From: Tsukamurella sp. PLM1
GTDB lineage: Bacteria; Actinomycetota; Actinomycetes; Mycobacteriales; Mycobacteriaceae
Assembly (NCBI RefSeq): GCF_023168325.1
Contig: NZ_AP025688.1
Location: 2,232,001-2,296,000, forward strand
Reading direction: 5' to 3'
Length of the DNA: 64,000 nucleotides
In this document: positions 26,271 through 37,896 of the stretch, piece by piece
Position numbering within the stretch: the first letter of the stretch is position 1
Layout of the letters: each line of letters begins with the position of its first letter
The notes under the pieces: model-generated
What the model was told of the DNA's origin: nothing
Databases searched by the model: none
Seen by the model: only the letters and a program-made list of their open reading frames with translations
Position numbers and translations under genes: made by a program

Positions 26271-27227
26271 GTGCCACGTCCTATCGCAATCGCCGCGACC
26301 ATCGTCGCCGGGATGGTCTACCTGGGCGGATGCGGCTATCGGCCCGACGGTGCCGGGCCGGCCAGCGCGGCACCGACCACTGCTTCACCCAGCGCCGTCG
26401 CGCCCCTCGATTGCACGCCGCGTCCATCGAGCGAGTCCGGCGACGACAGCGGCAGAACACCGACGTTCCATGCCACCCCGGGACAGTTGCCCGCGCCCGA
26501 CGCCGGCGAGGTCGGCGGTGTCGCCATCCCACGCGGGCAGCTCGTGAAGAATGCGGACGGAGTCGCCGTCGCGTGGCTCGGGACCGACGTGCTGAGTGAG
26601 GACCGACTGATCGGGTTGATCCGCGATCTGGCGGGCGTCTTCTCCCGTACAGGGCTGTGGCCGATAAGGGTTCCGACTCAGTACCGGGACGACGCCGTAC
26701 TCGATCCCCCGTGGTTGGAGACGGGGCCGGAACGATCCCTCGCGGCGATCCCCACGGCGCCCGCCGTCTATGAGCGAATCTGCCGCGACTACGCACGCCA
26801 CAGCGCCGACCTCGAGCCGTTGGTGCCGCCCGTGACCGCTCTGGCACGACGCCAGCCGGGGCCGGAGATGATGCCGAGCGGGCTGCGGATCGCCAAGGGC
26901 GGCGGTCTCCTCCTCGTACCCGTCGCGCGCCCCGCCGACGTTCCCGCGGTCCTGGGCTGGTTGGGCGCCACCAATACTCAGCTCACCGGGGCTGACATCA
27001 CCGCGGTTCTTCGATCATGGGAAGACCGATTCGAAGCCGTTCTGGTGTCGATCGGGTTCGATACGCTCGAGGTGCAGGTCGGAAACCGCCCCGAATCCGC
27101 GCAGCAGCGCGGCAAGCTCGTCTCCGAACACTATTGGATCTGCCCGGACAACTTCGCAGCGTCCATGCCAGACTATTACAGCCAGGGCCTCTCGACGTGG
27201 ACCAGGTGGTCGTTCTGGTGGGACTAG
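26271..27227 (+). CDS. DUF4253-domain lipoprotein
   Basis: A 318-residue secreted lipoprotein: signal helix IAIAATIVAGMVYLGGCG with a lipobox, then a Ser/Pro/Thr linker. The C-terminal 120 residues contain the DUF4253 pattern LRSWEDRFEAVLVSIGFDTLEVQV, then SEHYWICPDN and a terminal STWTRWSFWWD. The family has no known activity. Starts with GTG and converges with arsC. GC is similar to the chromosome, so I place it outside the island. Confidence 0.75.
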   Translation: MPRPIAIAATIVAGMVYLGGCGYRPDGAGPASAAPTTASPSAVAPLDCTPRPSSESGDDSGRTPTFHATPGQLPAPDAGEVGGVAIPRGQLVKNADGVAVAWLGTDVLSEDRLIGLIRDLAGVFSRTGLWPIRVPTQYRDDAVLDPPWLETGPERSLAAIPTAPAVYERICRDYARHSADLEPLVPPVTALARRQPGPEMMPSGLRIAKGGGLLLVPVARPADVPAVLGWLGATNTQLTGADITAVLRSWEDRFEAVLVSIGFDTLEVQVGNRPESAQQRGKLVSEHYWICPDNFAASMPDYYSQGLSTWTRWSFWWD

Positions 27228-27286
27228 GTGCACCGGACCGGCTCCCTCGATCGATCGGCCGGCGCACGCCGGCAGCGATGACGGTG

Positions 27287-27700
27287 CTACCCGCGCCGGG
27301 CGAACTCGTCCGCCAGCTCCGCCACCCGCCGCGCGATGTCGTCGCGCACGAGACGCATCCGCTCGATCCCGTCGACCCCCCGTTCGGACGGCTCGTCTGT
27401 GTCCCAGTTGACCAGGCGCGTACCGTCGGGCACCTCGACGACGGCTTCGCGCCCGAGCGTGACCACCAGATCGACCCGCGCGAGCAACTCGGGGTCGATC
27501 GCCTTCGGCGTCTCGCCGGTGATGTCGACGCCGACCTCGGCCAGCGCCTCCGCGGACAGGCCGTTGACCGCGCTCCCGGGCCTGGTCCCGGCGGAATGCA
27601 CCTCGACCGCACCGCCGGCGGCCCGGCGCATCAGGCCGGCCGCCATCTGCGACTTGCCGCCGTTCTTCACGCACACGAACAGCACACTCGGAGTGGACAT
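27287..27700 (-). CDS. arsC: Arsenate-mycothiol transferase ArsC
   Basis: A low-molecular-weight phosphatase-like arsenate reductase, 137 residues. Actinobacterial members join arsenate to mycothiol, after which mycoredoxin releases arsenite. The P-loop is FVCVKNGGKSQMAA, with Cys at residue 10 and Lys where classical phosphatases have Arg. Ser and Asp follow in HSAGTRPGS and WDTDEPSE. The ATG overlaps the acr3 stop (ATGA), so arsR, acr3 and arsC form one translationally coupled operon. Arsenite made here would be exported by Acr3. Confidence 0.92.
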   Translation of the reverse strand: MSTPSVLFVCVKNGGKSQMAAGLMRRAAGGAVEVHSAGTRPGSAVNGLSAEALAEVGVDITGETPKAIDPELLARVDLVVTLGREAVVEVPDGTRLVNWDTDEPSERGVDGIERMRLVRDDIARRVAELADEFARRG

Positions 27701-28774
27701 CACTCCCCCTTTCCCGGGAATCGCTTGCGGAGGGCAAGTGACACGTACACCAGGGCGACCAGCACCGGCACCTCGATCAGCGGCCCGACGACGCCGGCCA
27801 GGGCCTGGCCCGACGTGGCGCCGTACGTGGCGATCGCGACCGCGATGGCGAGCTCGAAGTTGTTGCCCGCCGCGGTGAACGCCAGCGTGGTGGTGCGCTC
27901 GTACCCCAGGCCCGTGACCGCTCCCAGCAGGTACCCGCCGCCCCACATCACCGCGAAGTACACCAACAGGGGCAACGCGATCCGTGCGACGTCCCAGGGG
28001 TGCGAAGTGATCTGCTCCCTGCAGCGCGAACAGGATGACGATGGTGAACAGCAGCCCGTACAGCGCCCACGGACCGATCCTGGGCAGGAACGTCGCCTCG
28101 TACCAGGCGCGCCCCTTGGCCCTCTCCCCGATCCTGCGCGACAGGTAGCCGGCGAGCAGCGGGATGCCGAGGAATATCAGAACGGACCGAGCGATCTGCC
28201 ACGGCGAGGTTTCGATCGTCGTCTGCTCGAGCCCGAGCCACCCGGGCAGGATCGACAAGTAGAACCAGCCAAGGACCGCGAACATGACCACCTGGAACAC
28301 CGAGTTCAGAGCGACCAGCACCGCGGCGGCTTCGCGGTCGCCGCAGGCCAGGTCGTTCCAGATGATCACCATCGCGATACAGCGCGCCAGCCCGACGATG
28401 ATCAGACCGGTGCGGTACTCGGGCAGATCGGGCAGAAAGATCCACGCGAGGGCGAACATCAGCGCCGGGCCGAGCACCCAGTTGAGCACCAGCGACCCGA
28501 GTAGCAGTGCGCGGTCGCCGGTGACAGTGCCGAGGCGGTCGTAACGGACCTTCGCCAGCACCGGGTACATCATGACCAGCAGCCCGAGCGCGATCGGCAG
28601 CGAGATGCCGTCGACGTTGATCTTCTCCAGCGCAGTGTTCAACCCGGGAACCATCCGGCCGAGCAGCAGGCCGGCGGCCATGGCGACGCCGATCCACACC
28701 GGGAGGAACCGGTCAAGGGTGGAGAGCTGGCCGACGACCGGCGGATGCTCGGCCGTCGGGGCGGGGCTGCTCAC
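27700..28774 (-). CDS. acr3: Arsenite efflux transporter Acr3 (frameshifted)
   Basis: A ten-helix arsenite exporter of the Acr3 (BASS-like) family. Motifs are GLARCIAMVIIWNDLACGD in helix 4-5, containing the conserved Cys that binds As(III), and TLAFTAAGNNFELAIAVAIA in the last third. The frame breaks at about 28010-28020; the protein resumes as SHPWDVARIALPLLVYFAVMW. Starts with a GTG overlapping the arsR stop (GTGA). Length about 358 residues, normal for the family. Confidence 0.93.
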
Positions 28775-29143
28775 GAGAGAACCTCCAGCGAAGCGGCGGG
28801 TTCGCCCGCCTGCAGGACCTCGGCGAGCGAGGTCAGGACCTCGGGGACGACGCGGTAGTACACCCACGAGGCGCGGCGCTCAGACTCGAGTAGCCCCGCG
28901 GCCTTGAGGACCTTCAGGTGATGCGAGATCGTCGGCTGCGAGACGTCCACCGCCGGCGAGATGTCGCACACGCAGGCCTCACCGCCCTCGTGGCTGGCGA
29001 TCAAGCTGAACAGCCGCAACCGGACCGGGTCCGCCAGGGCCTTGAACACCACCGCGAGGTCGGCGGACTGCCCCTCCGAGAGGCTCGCGGACCAGCGGTG
29101 AGCACCGCACGGTCACATCGGTCAACGGAATCGAATTCGACAC
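28771..29143 (-). CDS. arsR: Arsenic-responsive repressor ArsR (frameshifted)
   Basis: An ArsR/SmtB winged-helix repressor, about 123 residues. The metalloid-binding motif ACVCDISPAV is in the recognition helix region, followed by SQPTISHHLKVLKAAGLLESER. The N-terminus reads SNSIPLTDVTVRCSPLVREPL, with a further Cys; then the frame shifts at about 29085-29095 (one extra or two lost bases) to SEGQSADLAVVFKALADP. I start it at GTG 29143, next to the operator. As(III) binding to the cysteines would release the operon promoter. Confidence 0.9.
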
Positions 29144-29144
29144 C

Positions 29145-29168
29145 CATCGATATTGACAAACATCGATC
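29145..29168. promoter_or_regulatory. ArsR operator and promoter of the ars operon
   Basis: Two ATCGAT half-sites (29146-29151 and 29162-29167) separated by ATTGACAAAC, directly upstream of arsR. Repeated ATCGAT-type half-sites with TTGACA between are usual in actinobacterial ArsR/SmtB promoters. Autoregulation is inferred from position and symmetry. Confidence 0.6.
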
Positions 29169-29240
29169 CCGGCCGCAAGGAAGCGTGCTCGCAACCTGCT
29201 GCTAGATGAGCGATCCGATGCAGCAGCTGCACCCGACGAC

Positions 29241-29816
29241 CTACCGAGGCGGGGCGCCGACGGCGGCGAGCGCGGCGTCGATCACCGTGCGGTACCCCAG
29301 CTCGAGCGCGGCATCCGAACGGAGCGTGCCGCTCTGATAGCCGACCAGCAGGTACATCGCGATCCGCGCGAACTCGTCGGCGCGCGCCTCGTCGCCGACG
29401 ATCGCGACGTACGTCTCCCGGATCGCGGCGAGGCGGATGGCGTCGACCTCCGCAAGATGGGTCAGCACCTCGGGGTCATGCGCCGCCCACACCCGGATGG
29501 CTGCCTCCGAGTCCGCGTCCAGACTCAGCCCGATCTCGACGAGCCGCTCCAGCCGGGCGCGCGGATCCGCGATCGCGGTCGCCTCGACGATCAGGCGCAG
29601 GCTCTGATCCTCGCGCCAGAAGGCGATCAACTCGGAGGTGTACTCCCCCCAGCTCGCGAACGCATGGTAGAAGCTGCCGGTCGTGGCCCCCGCGCGGGCG
29701 CACACCGCGGCGAGCTTCAAGTCGGCGTGCCCGTGCCGTCCCAGCACCGCGAGCCCGGCGTCCAGGAACCGCCGCCGCGCCTGCGGTGTGGGCGCGGACT
29801 TGCGCTCGACCGGCAT
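29241..29816 (-). CDS. TetR-family transcriptional regulator
   Basis: A 191-residue TetR repressor, intact. The N-terminal helix-turn-helix spans residues 12-60 (FLDAGLAVLGRHGHADLKLA, then AGATTGSFYHAFASWGEY). The C-terminal ligand domain is helical and shows no recognisable specificity motif. It is divergent from the MpaB-like oxygenase gene, with a 76-bp intergenic region holding two palindromes, so it probably represses both. Confidence 0.9.
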   Translation of the reverse strand: MPVERKSAPTPQARRRFLDAGLAVLGRHGHADLKLAAVCARAGATTGSFYHAFASWGEYTSELIAFWREDQSLRLIVEATAIADPRARLERLVEIGLSLDADSEAAIRVWAAHDPEVLTHLAEVDAIRLAAIRETYVAIVGDEARADEFARIAMYLLVGYQSGTLRSDAALELGYRTVIDAALAAVGAPPR

Positions 29817-29849
29817 AGCACCTCCTGTGTGACCTCTTGCACAAAACTA

Positions 29850-29880
29850 TAAGTCGACTTACAGTGAACGTGCACTCACT
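29850..29880. promoter_or_regulatory. Probable TetR operators between tetR and the MpaB-like gene
   Basis: A perfect 12-bp palindrome TAAGTCGACTTA (29850-29861) is followed two bases later by an imperfect dyad AGTGAACGTGCACTCACT (29863-29880). Both lie between the divergent genes, just ahead of the AGGAGG ribosome-binding site of the oxygenase gene. Confidence 0.6.
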
Positions 29881-29892
29881 TAGGAGGAGTCG

Positions 29893-30762
29893 ATGGCCAA
29901 GGCGAGCCGCAATGCCCACCTCGATCCCGAGGTCGATTTCGTGCGGATCTACCGTGATCTGACCACGCTCGAGTTCCCGTGGGACTTCAACCAGGCGCTC
30001 AGTTTCGCGCTCTTCCGCACCTACGCGGTGCCGAGCATCGGCGCCCTGCTGCACCGCACCGCGGAGTTCGAGAACCGCACCCAGAAGCGCTACGACGACA
30101 CTGCACTGCTGCTCGAGGTCCCGCTCACCACCGGCTTCGACGACGATCGCGGCCGCGCCGCGATCCGCCGGATCAACCAGATGCACCGGTCGTACGACAT
30201 CTCCAACGACGACATGCTCTACGTCCTCTCCACGTTCGTCGTGGTCCCGCAGCGCTGGATCGACCGGTACGGCTGGCGCAAGCTCACCGCGGCCGAGCTG
30301 CGGGCGTCAGTGCTGTACTACCGCACCCTGGGAAAGCACATGGCGATCAAGGGAATTCCGGAGGACTACCTGGGATTCGCGAAGCTGATGGACGACTACG
30401 AACGCGACCACTTCGCGTACGACGGCGGCGCCCGCAAGGTCGCCGATGCGACGAAGGCCCTGCTCGCGTCCTTCTACCCGCGGCCGCTCGCGCCCGCCAT
30501 CGATGTCTTCAGCCGCGCAATCATGGACGAACCGCTGCTCGCGGCGTTCCGCTACGACCGGCCGAACGCGGTCGCGCGCGCCCTCTCGAACGGCGGTCTC
30601 AAGCTCCGCGCTGCCGTCGTCGCGAAGCTTCCCCCGCGCCGAAAGCCGCTGCACGTCTACGAGATGTCGAGGATCAAGAGCTACCCCGGGGGCTTCACCG
30701 TCGAGCAGATGGGCACCTTCCCCACCGCCTGCCCGGTGGACCACAACGCGCTCACGACGTGA
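29893..30762 (+). CDS. MpaB-family (DUF2236) oxygenase
   Basis: A 289-residue member of the DUF2236/latex-clearing-protein-like oxygenase family, probably binding a b-type haem. Typical features are RIYRDLTTLEFPWDFNQALSFALF near the N-terminus, the INQMHRSYDISNDDMLYVLSTF motif (conserved His, Tyr and Asp), and WRKLTAAE. The fungal MpaB enzyme cleaves a prenyl side chain; bacterial substrates are mostly unknown. The gene is intact and regulated, by inference, by the divergent TetR protein. Confidence 0.85.
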   Translation: MAKASRNAHLDPEVDFVRIYRDLTTLEFPWDFNQALSFALFRTYAVPSIGALLHRTAEFENRTQKRYDDTALLLEVPLTTGFDDDRGRAAIRRINQMHRSYDISNDDMLYVLSTFVVVPQRWIDRYGWRKLTAAELRASVLYYRTLGKHMAIKGIPEDYLGFAKLMDDYERDHFAYDGGARKVADATKALLASFYPRPLAPAIDVFSRAIMDEPLLAAFRYDRPNAVARALSNGGLKLRAAVVAKLPPRRKPLHVYEMSRIKSYPGGFTVEQMGTFPTACPVDHNALTT

Positions 30763-32274
30763 CGCGGAACCGCACGGCCGCACCGATCGGCACCTGCGCG
30801 AGGCGACCCAGGTGGCGCTCCGCCACCACCGCCAGCACCGGATAGCCGCCCGTGGTCGGGTGATCGACGCCGAAGACCACCGGCTGCCCCGAGGGCGGCA
30901 CCTGGATCGCGCCCGGCACCAGCGCCTGGCTCTGCACTTCGCCGCCGGCCCGGTCCAGGGGCGGTCCGGCCAGACGGACCCCGACGCGGTCACCGTTCGG
31001 CGTGACCTCCCACACCGCGCTCAGCAGGTGCCCCCAGGCACCGTCGGGGAAGAGGTCGGCGTCGGGTCCGAGCGCGACGTCGAGCACCGTCGGACTCCTC
31101 CCGTCCGGGACCGCCGGCACGGTCTCCGGCTCTCCGACGGCGGCTCTCGGCGCCCGTCCGACGGGGAGGACGTCGCCCGCAGCGATCGGGTCTGGCCCGA
31201 GGCGCGCGAGGGTGTCGGTGCTGCGGCTGCCGAGTACCGGGGCGACGTCGACGCCGCCGCGCACCGCGACGACGACGCGCAGTCCCGCGCGCACCGGTCC
31301 GACCGCGAGAAGGTCGCCGTCGTCGAGCCCGACCGGCCGACCACGGTCGACGGTGCGCCACCGCCCGTCGGGCGACTCGACGCCGAGCGGCGCGTCGGCG
31401 CCCGTCACGGCGATCACCTGCTCCCCGCCGCCACGAGTTCCAGCCCGCCCCCGGCGTTCTCGATCGCGGCCGCGCCGGCCGGGTTGCCCACGAGCCGATT
31501 GGCCTGCCGCAGCGCGGCGCGGTCAGCGGCACCGGAGCGGGTGACGCCGATCACCGCGTTCCCGGGGCGGCCGAGATCCTCGACGAGGCTCCGCACCCCG
31601 GTTCCCCGCACCACGAGGCCGCGCTCCGGGCGCGACATCCGCGTAGCCGTCGACGGCCGCGACTGGAAGGCCACGCGCTCGCGGACGGCGCGGAACCGAA
31701 CCCGGGTGCCCGGCACCAGCACTGCCGGCGGGTCGCGGTCGAGTGACCAGAGCTCGGCGTCGGTGCGGCCGATCAACTGCCAGCCGCCCGGGGAGGTACG
31801 GGGGTAGACGGCGGCGTACTCCCACGCCAGCGCCACCGCGCCCGCGGGCACCCGGACACGGGGCGACGCACGGCGCGCGATCCCCAGTCCCGGCTCCACC
31901 GATCGGAGGTACGCGAAACCGCGCGAACCCCAGGAAGCCCGCGTACCAGGCGCGTTCGGTGTGTATTCGGACGACGCCCGCCTCGTCGGTGCCGAGCTGC
32001 TCGGCGACCGCGCCCAGGTCCTCACCGTCGTAGACGACGCCGATCTCGACGAGTGGGCCGTCGGCGGCGAGCGGTGCCGGCGGGGCCATCGCCGCCAGCA
32101 GCCGCTCGGCCTCCGTCGCGGCGGTGGCGTCATCGAAGACGACGGTGACGGTCTCTCCCCCGGCGACCAGGTCGCGCTGGCCGGGGAGCGGTTCGGCCGC
32201 CAGGCGGGCACGAAGTGCTCGACGGCGTCCGGGGCCACCCGGACGCGGACGGCGCGGCTGCCGAGGCGGCGCAC
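30752..32274 (-). CDS. Fused PxpB-PxpC 5-oxoprolinase subunits (frameshifted)
   Basis: One gene covering both carboxyltransferase-like subunits of the ATP-dependent 5-oxoprolinase. The PxpB (KipI) half includes [32 protein letters not shown] and [17 protein letters not shown]. The PxpC (KipA) half includes [26 protein letters not shown] and [25 protein letters not shown]. Around 31640 the reading frame runs from one half into the other without a stop, so I read them as fused, as in other 5-oxoprolinase/urea-amidolyase family proteins. At least four frame breaks lie elsewhere (near 32210, 32115, 31925 and 31417). PxpA is not in the window. Confidence 0.8.
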
Positions 32275-32284
32275 GTCACCGGAC

Positions 32285-32909
32285 TCATCGTTCCGTGACC
32301 AGCTTGGCGCCGAAACCGATGAGCGCGACGCCCGCGATACCGTCGAGGAGGCGACGCGTGCGCGGCGTCCGCATCCAGCGGGTGACGGTGCCGGCCGCTG
32401 CGATGAGCACGCCGCAGTACAGCGCCGTGAGCGCGATGTACACGCCTCCCAACGCGAGCGTCGTCCCGGTCACCGGGTACCCCGCGGGGACGAACCCGGG
32501 CAGCAGGCTGACGAACAGCACGCCGATCTTCGGGTTGAGCACGTCGGTGAGGAAGCCCGCCGAAACCGCCGGTGCGCCACGAGGACGCCGCCGGCTCGGG
32601 CGGCAGCTCCCCCAGCGCCGAGCCGCGCACCACCGCGCGCAGCGACTGGACCCCCATGTACACGAGGTACGCGGCGCCGAGGACCTTGAGCGCGGTGTAG
32701 CCGTACTCGCTGGCCTTGAGCATCGCCGAGAGGCCGAGCACCGCCGCCAGCACCCACAGCACCAGGCCGCTCAGCACCCCGAGGCTGGTACGCACGCCGG
32801 CGAGCCGCCCGCCCTGAACCACGCCCCGCACGACGACGAGGGTGTCGGGACCGGGCAGGACCACGATGAGCGCCGCAGCTGCGGTGAACGAGAGGAGAGC
32901 GACGAGCAT
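32285..32909 (-). CDS. LysE/RhtB-family amino-acid exporter (frameshifted)
   Basis: A six-helix exporter of the LysE/RhtB superfamily, about 208 residues. The family signature [20 protein letters not shown] is near residue 20, with [15 protein letters not shown] in the middle. The frame breaks at about 32560-32575, between RTGGFGG and FLTDVLNPK. Substrate unknown. The 3' end lies 10 bases before the PxpBC start, so both may share one transcript. Confidence 0.88.
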
Positions 32910-33035
32910 CGGTCGATCCAATCAGGTCGACCGCCCTACGCGGAAGTCACGACGCCGCGACCGTTGCCCGTCGTGGTTCGAGTTCCGGCTCGCCAGACGG
33001 TTAGAATCTCTAGCTGAAGACATCGCCGCTGAAAG

Positions 33036-34463
33036 TTGGACCCGCTGTCCGAGTCGTTCCCCCGCACGTCCGTCGCGCTCCTGTGCGCCGCCGGCATCGT
33101 CGTCGCCGTCATGCAGACGATCATCGTCCCGCTGATCCCCCGGCTACCGGACCTCGTGCACACCTCCCCCGGCAACGCGTCGTGGGCGCTCACCATCACG
33201 CTGCTGGTGGGCGCCATCGCCACCCCGATCGCCGGACGCCTCGGCGACATGTTCGGCAAGCGGCGGGTCCTGCTGGCGAACATGGCGTCGGTCGCGGCCG
33301 GATCCGCGGTCTGCGCGGTCTCGTCGGCCCTGCTGCCGTTCCTGGTGGGGCGCGGCCTGCAGGGCCTGGGGATCGGCGCGATCGCGGTCGGGATCAGCAT
33401 CATGCGCGACATCGTCCCGGCCGCACACCTGGGATCGTCGGTCGGCGCGATGAGCGCGTCACTCGGCGTCGGCGGGGCACTCGGGCTCCCGTTCGCCGCG
33501 TCCATCGCCCAGCACATCAGTTGGCACGCCCTGTTCTGGATCAGCGGCGCCGCCGCACTCGCGTGCGGCCTGGCCATCCAGCGCTGCGTGCCGGAAGGAC
33601 CGTCGACACCGGGCGGCCGCTTCGACGCGATCGGCACGCTCGGCCTGACCGCGGTACTCACCTTCGTCCTGCTCCCCGTCTCCAAGGGCGGCGAGTGGGG
33701 CTGGACCGCCCCGCTGACCCTCGGCCTGTTCGCGGCGTTCGCCGTGACCGCGGTCGCCTGGTGGCGGTACGAGCGTCGCACCCCCAACGCCCTCATCGAC
33801 GTCGAATCGCTGCTCGACCGGCCGATCATGCTCACCAACATCGCGTCGATCGCCACCGGCTTCGCGTTCTACGCCATGCAGATGGCGCCGATCCAGATCC
33901 TCATGGCGCCCGAGGCGACGCCGCTGGGACTCGGCCTGGACATGGTCCGCGCCAGCCTCGTCCTCATGCCGACCGGCCTCATCATGTTCGGCTTCACCTA
34001 CGTCAGTTCGTGGATCACCGACCGGTACGGCGCACGCATGTCCCTCGCGTCCGGCACCCTCGTCATCGGGGCCGGCTACCTCGTCCTGCTGTTCGCGCTG
34101 ATCGGGCCCTGGCCCATCTCCTGGCTGTGGATCCTCGGCTCCAGTGGCTTGGTGGGCGCGGGTCTCGGCCTCGCGTACTCGGCCATGCCGGCCCTCATCA
34201 TGTCGGTCGTTCCCGTCACCCAGACCGGCGAGGCGAACGGCGTCAACGCCCTGATGCGGTCGGTGGGCACGTCCCTCGCCACCGCGGTCGTCGGCATGGT
34301 CCTCACCGGATCGGTCGTGCTCACCCCCACCACCGCCGGGCCCGTCGTCACACCGAGCACCGGGGCGTACGCGTCGACGGCCGTGATCTGCCTCGTCGTG
34401 TGCGCGCTGGCGGTCGCCTGCGCGCTGGCGATCCCCCGACGCCGGACCGGCGCGACGCACTGA
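33036..34463 (+). CDS. DHA2-family multidrug MFS transporter
   Basis: A drug:proton antiporter of the 14-helix DHA2 group, about 475 residues, intact. Motif A is GRLGDMFGKRRVLL; GLGVGGALGLPFAA in helix 5 is the antiporter motif C region. Substrate unknown. The start used is TTG 33036 (MDPLSESFPRTS); a later start is possible. Divergent from lysE, with about 125 bp between them and no repressor gene alongside. Confidence 0.85.
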   Translation: MDPLSESFPRTSVALLCAAGIVVAVMQTIIVPLIPRLPDLVHTSPGNASWALTITLLVGAIATPIAGRLGDMFGKRRVLLANMASVAAGSAVCAVSSALLPFLVGRGLQGLGIGAIAVGISIMRDIVPAAHLGSSVGAMSASLGVGGALGLPFAASIAQHISWHALFWISGAAALACGLAIQRCVPEGPSTPGGRFDAIGTLGLTAVLTFVLLPVSKGGEWGWTAPLTLGLFAAFAVTAVAWWRYERRTPNALIDVESLLDRPIMLTNIASIATGFAFYAMQMAPIQILMAPEATPLGLGLDMVRASLVLMPTGLIMFGFTYVSSWITDRYGARMSLASGTLVIGAGYLVLLFALIGPWPISWLWILGSSGLVGAGLGLAYSAMPALIMSVVPVTQTGEANGVNALMRSVGTSLATAVVGMVLTGSVVLTPTTAGPVVTPSTGAYASTAVICLVVCALAVACALAIPRRRTGATH

Positions 34464-34622
34464 CCGTGCCACTCTGGCGCACTCGGTGTTAGGTTGCCAC
34501 GGTGTCGCCCATCACCCTCGCCCGGACGCTGACCGCCCGCGCCACCGGCTTGCTGGACGACCGTGCGTGCGGCCGCCGACGACGCTGCCGCGTTGCTGGC
34601 GTGGCGCAATGGAAGGACACTG
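34464..34622. other. Region upstream of the SDR gene
   Basis: 159 bases. A GTG at 34502 begins a reading frame (SPITLARTLTARATGLLDD) that after one indel reads AAADDAAALLAWRNGRTLM straight into the SDR gene. It could be a short separate gene or an N-terminal extension of the SDR; I cannot tell. Confidence 0.3.
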
Positions 34623-35448
34623 ATGAAGGACTTCACCGGAAAGGTCGCCGTGGTCACCGGCGTCGCGTCGGGAATGGGCCGCGAGCTCGCGCTCGAACTC
34701 GCGCCGCGGCGCGCGCCTGTCGCTGTGCGATTACGCCCCGGAGGGGCTCGAACGGACGGCGGCCGACGCCCGCGCGCTCGGCGCCGAGGTACACACGAAG
34801 GTCGTCAACGTCGGTGAGCGCGAACAACTGTTGGCATACGCCGACGACGTGGTCGCCGAGTACGGCGTGGTCAACCTGCTGTTCAACAACGCCGGCATTG
34901 CGCACCACGCGAGCGTGGAGAAGACCTCGTTCAAGGACTACGACCGCCTCATGGACATCGACTTCTGGGGCGTGGTCAACAGCACCAAGGCGTTCCTGCC
35001 GCACCTGATCGCCTCGGGCGACGCCCACATCGCGAACACGAGCTCCGTCTTCGGACTGTTCGGCGTCGGCGGGCAGAGCGCCTACAACGCCGCGAAGTTC
35101 GCGGTCCGCGGCTTCACGGAGGCGCTCCGGATCGAGATGCTCTCGACTCACCCGCACGTCGGCGTGAGCTGCGTGCACCCCGGCGGCATCAAGACCGACA
35201 TCTGCAACAACGCCACCGTCGGCGCGGGGCAGGACCAGGCCGCGTTCGCCGACTTCTTCAACAAGCACCTCGCGCGCACCGAGGCCGACGCCGCGGCACG
35301 CACGATCCTCAAGGGCGTCGAGAAGAACCACGGCCGCATCCTGATCGGGCCCGACGCCGTGGCGTTCGACCTGATCGTGCGGGTCACGGGCTCCGGGTAC
35401 CAGCGCCTGATGGCCTTCGTGGACGGCCAGCAGTCGCGCTTCCTGTGA
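34623..35448 (+). CDS. Short-chain dehydrogenase/reductase (frameshifted)
   Basis: A classical SDR of about 275 residues. The cofactor motif is TGVASGMG (TGxxxGxG), then NNAGIAHHA, the catalytic Ser in IANTSSVFGLFG and YNAAK (YxxxK). The C-terminal region (ILKGVEKNHGRILIGPDAVAFDL) is like mycobacterial SDRs of unknown substrate. The frame breaks at about 34695-34712, in a CG-rich run, just after RELALELA. NADP or NAD preference cannot be judged because the break is near the acidic/basic switch residue. Confidence 0.9.
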
Positions 35449-35484
35449 GTTCCACGGACCGGCACCGAACCCCGCCCGGAACGC

Positions 35485-35524
35485 CGAACGGCACCGCCGA
35501 GACGATCTCGACGGTGCCCGTTCG
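35485..35524. terminator. Terminator between the SDR gene and icd
   Basis: A hairpin with arms CGAACGGCACCG and CGGTGCCCGTTCG (one bulged base) and a loop of about 15 bases, between the convergent SDR and icd genes. One arm contains a copy of the iterated 9-mer. Confidence 0.7.
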
Positions 35525-35531
35525 CGGTCCA

Positions 35532-37766
<2,235 letters not shown>

Positions 37767-37896
37767 TACTCTCCCGGCTCTACTGGATGTGTCAGTTATG
37801 GGGACTTCGCTCTGTCAGCGAGACCCATTATGGTCCTTTCTCCGTCGTGGCAGCAGGCAGACCGGCATACCGGCCCCCTCCGCTAGGCTGAGCGCC

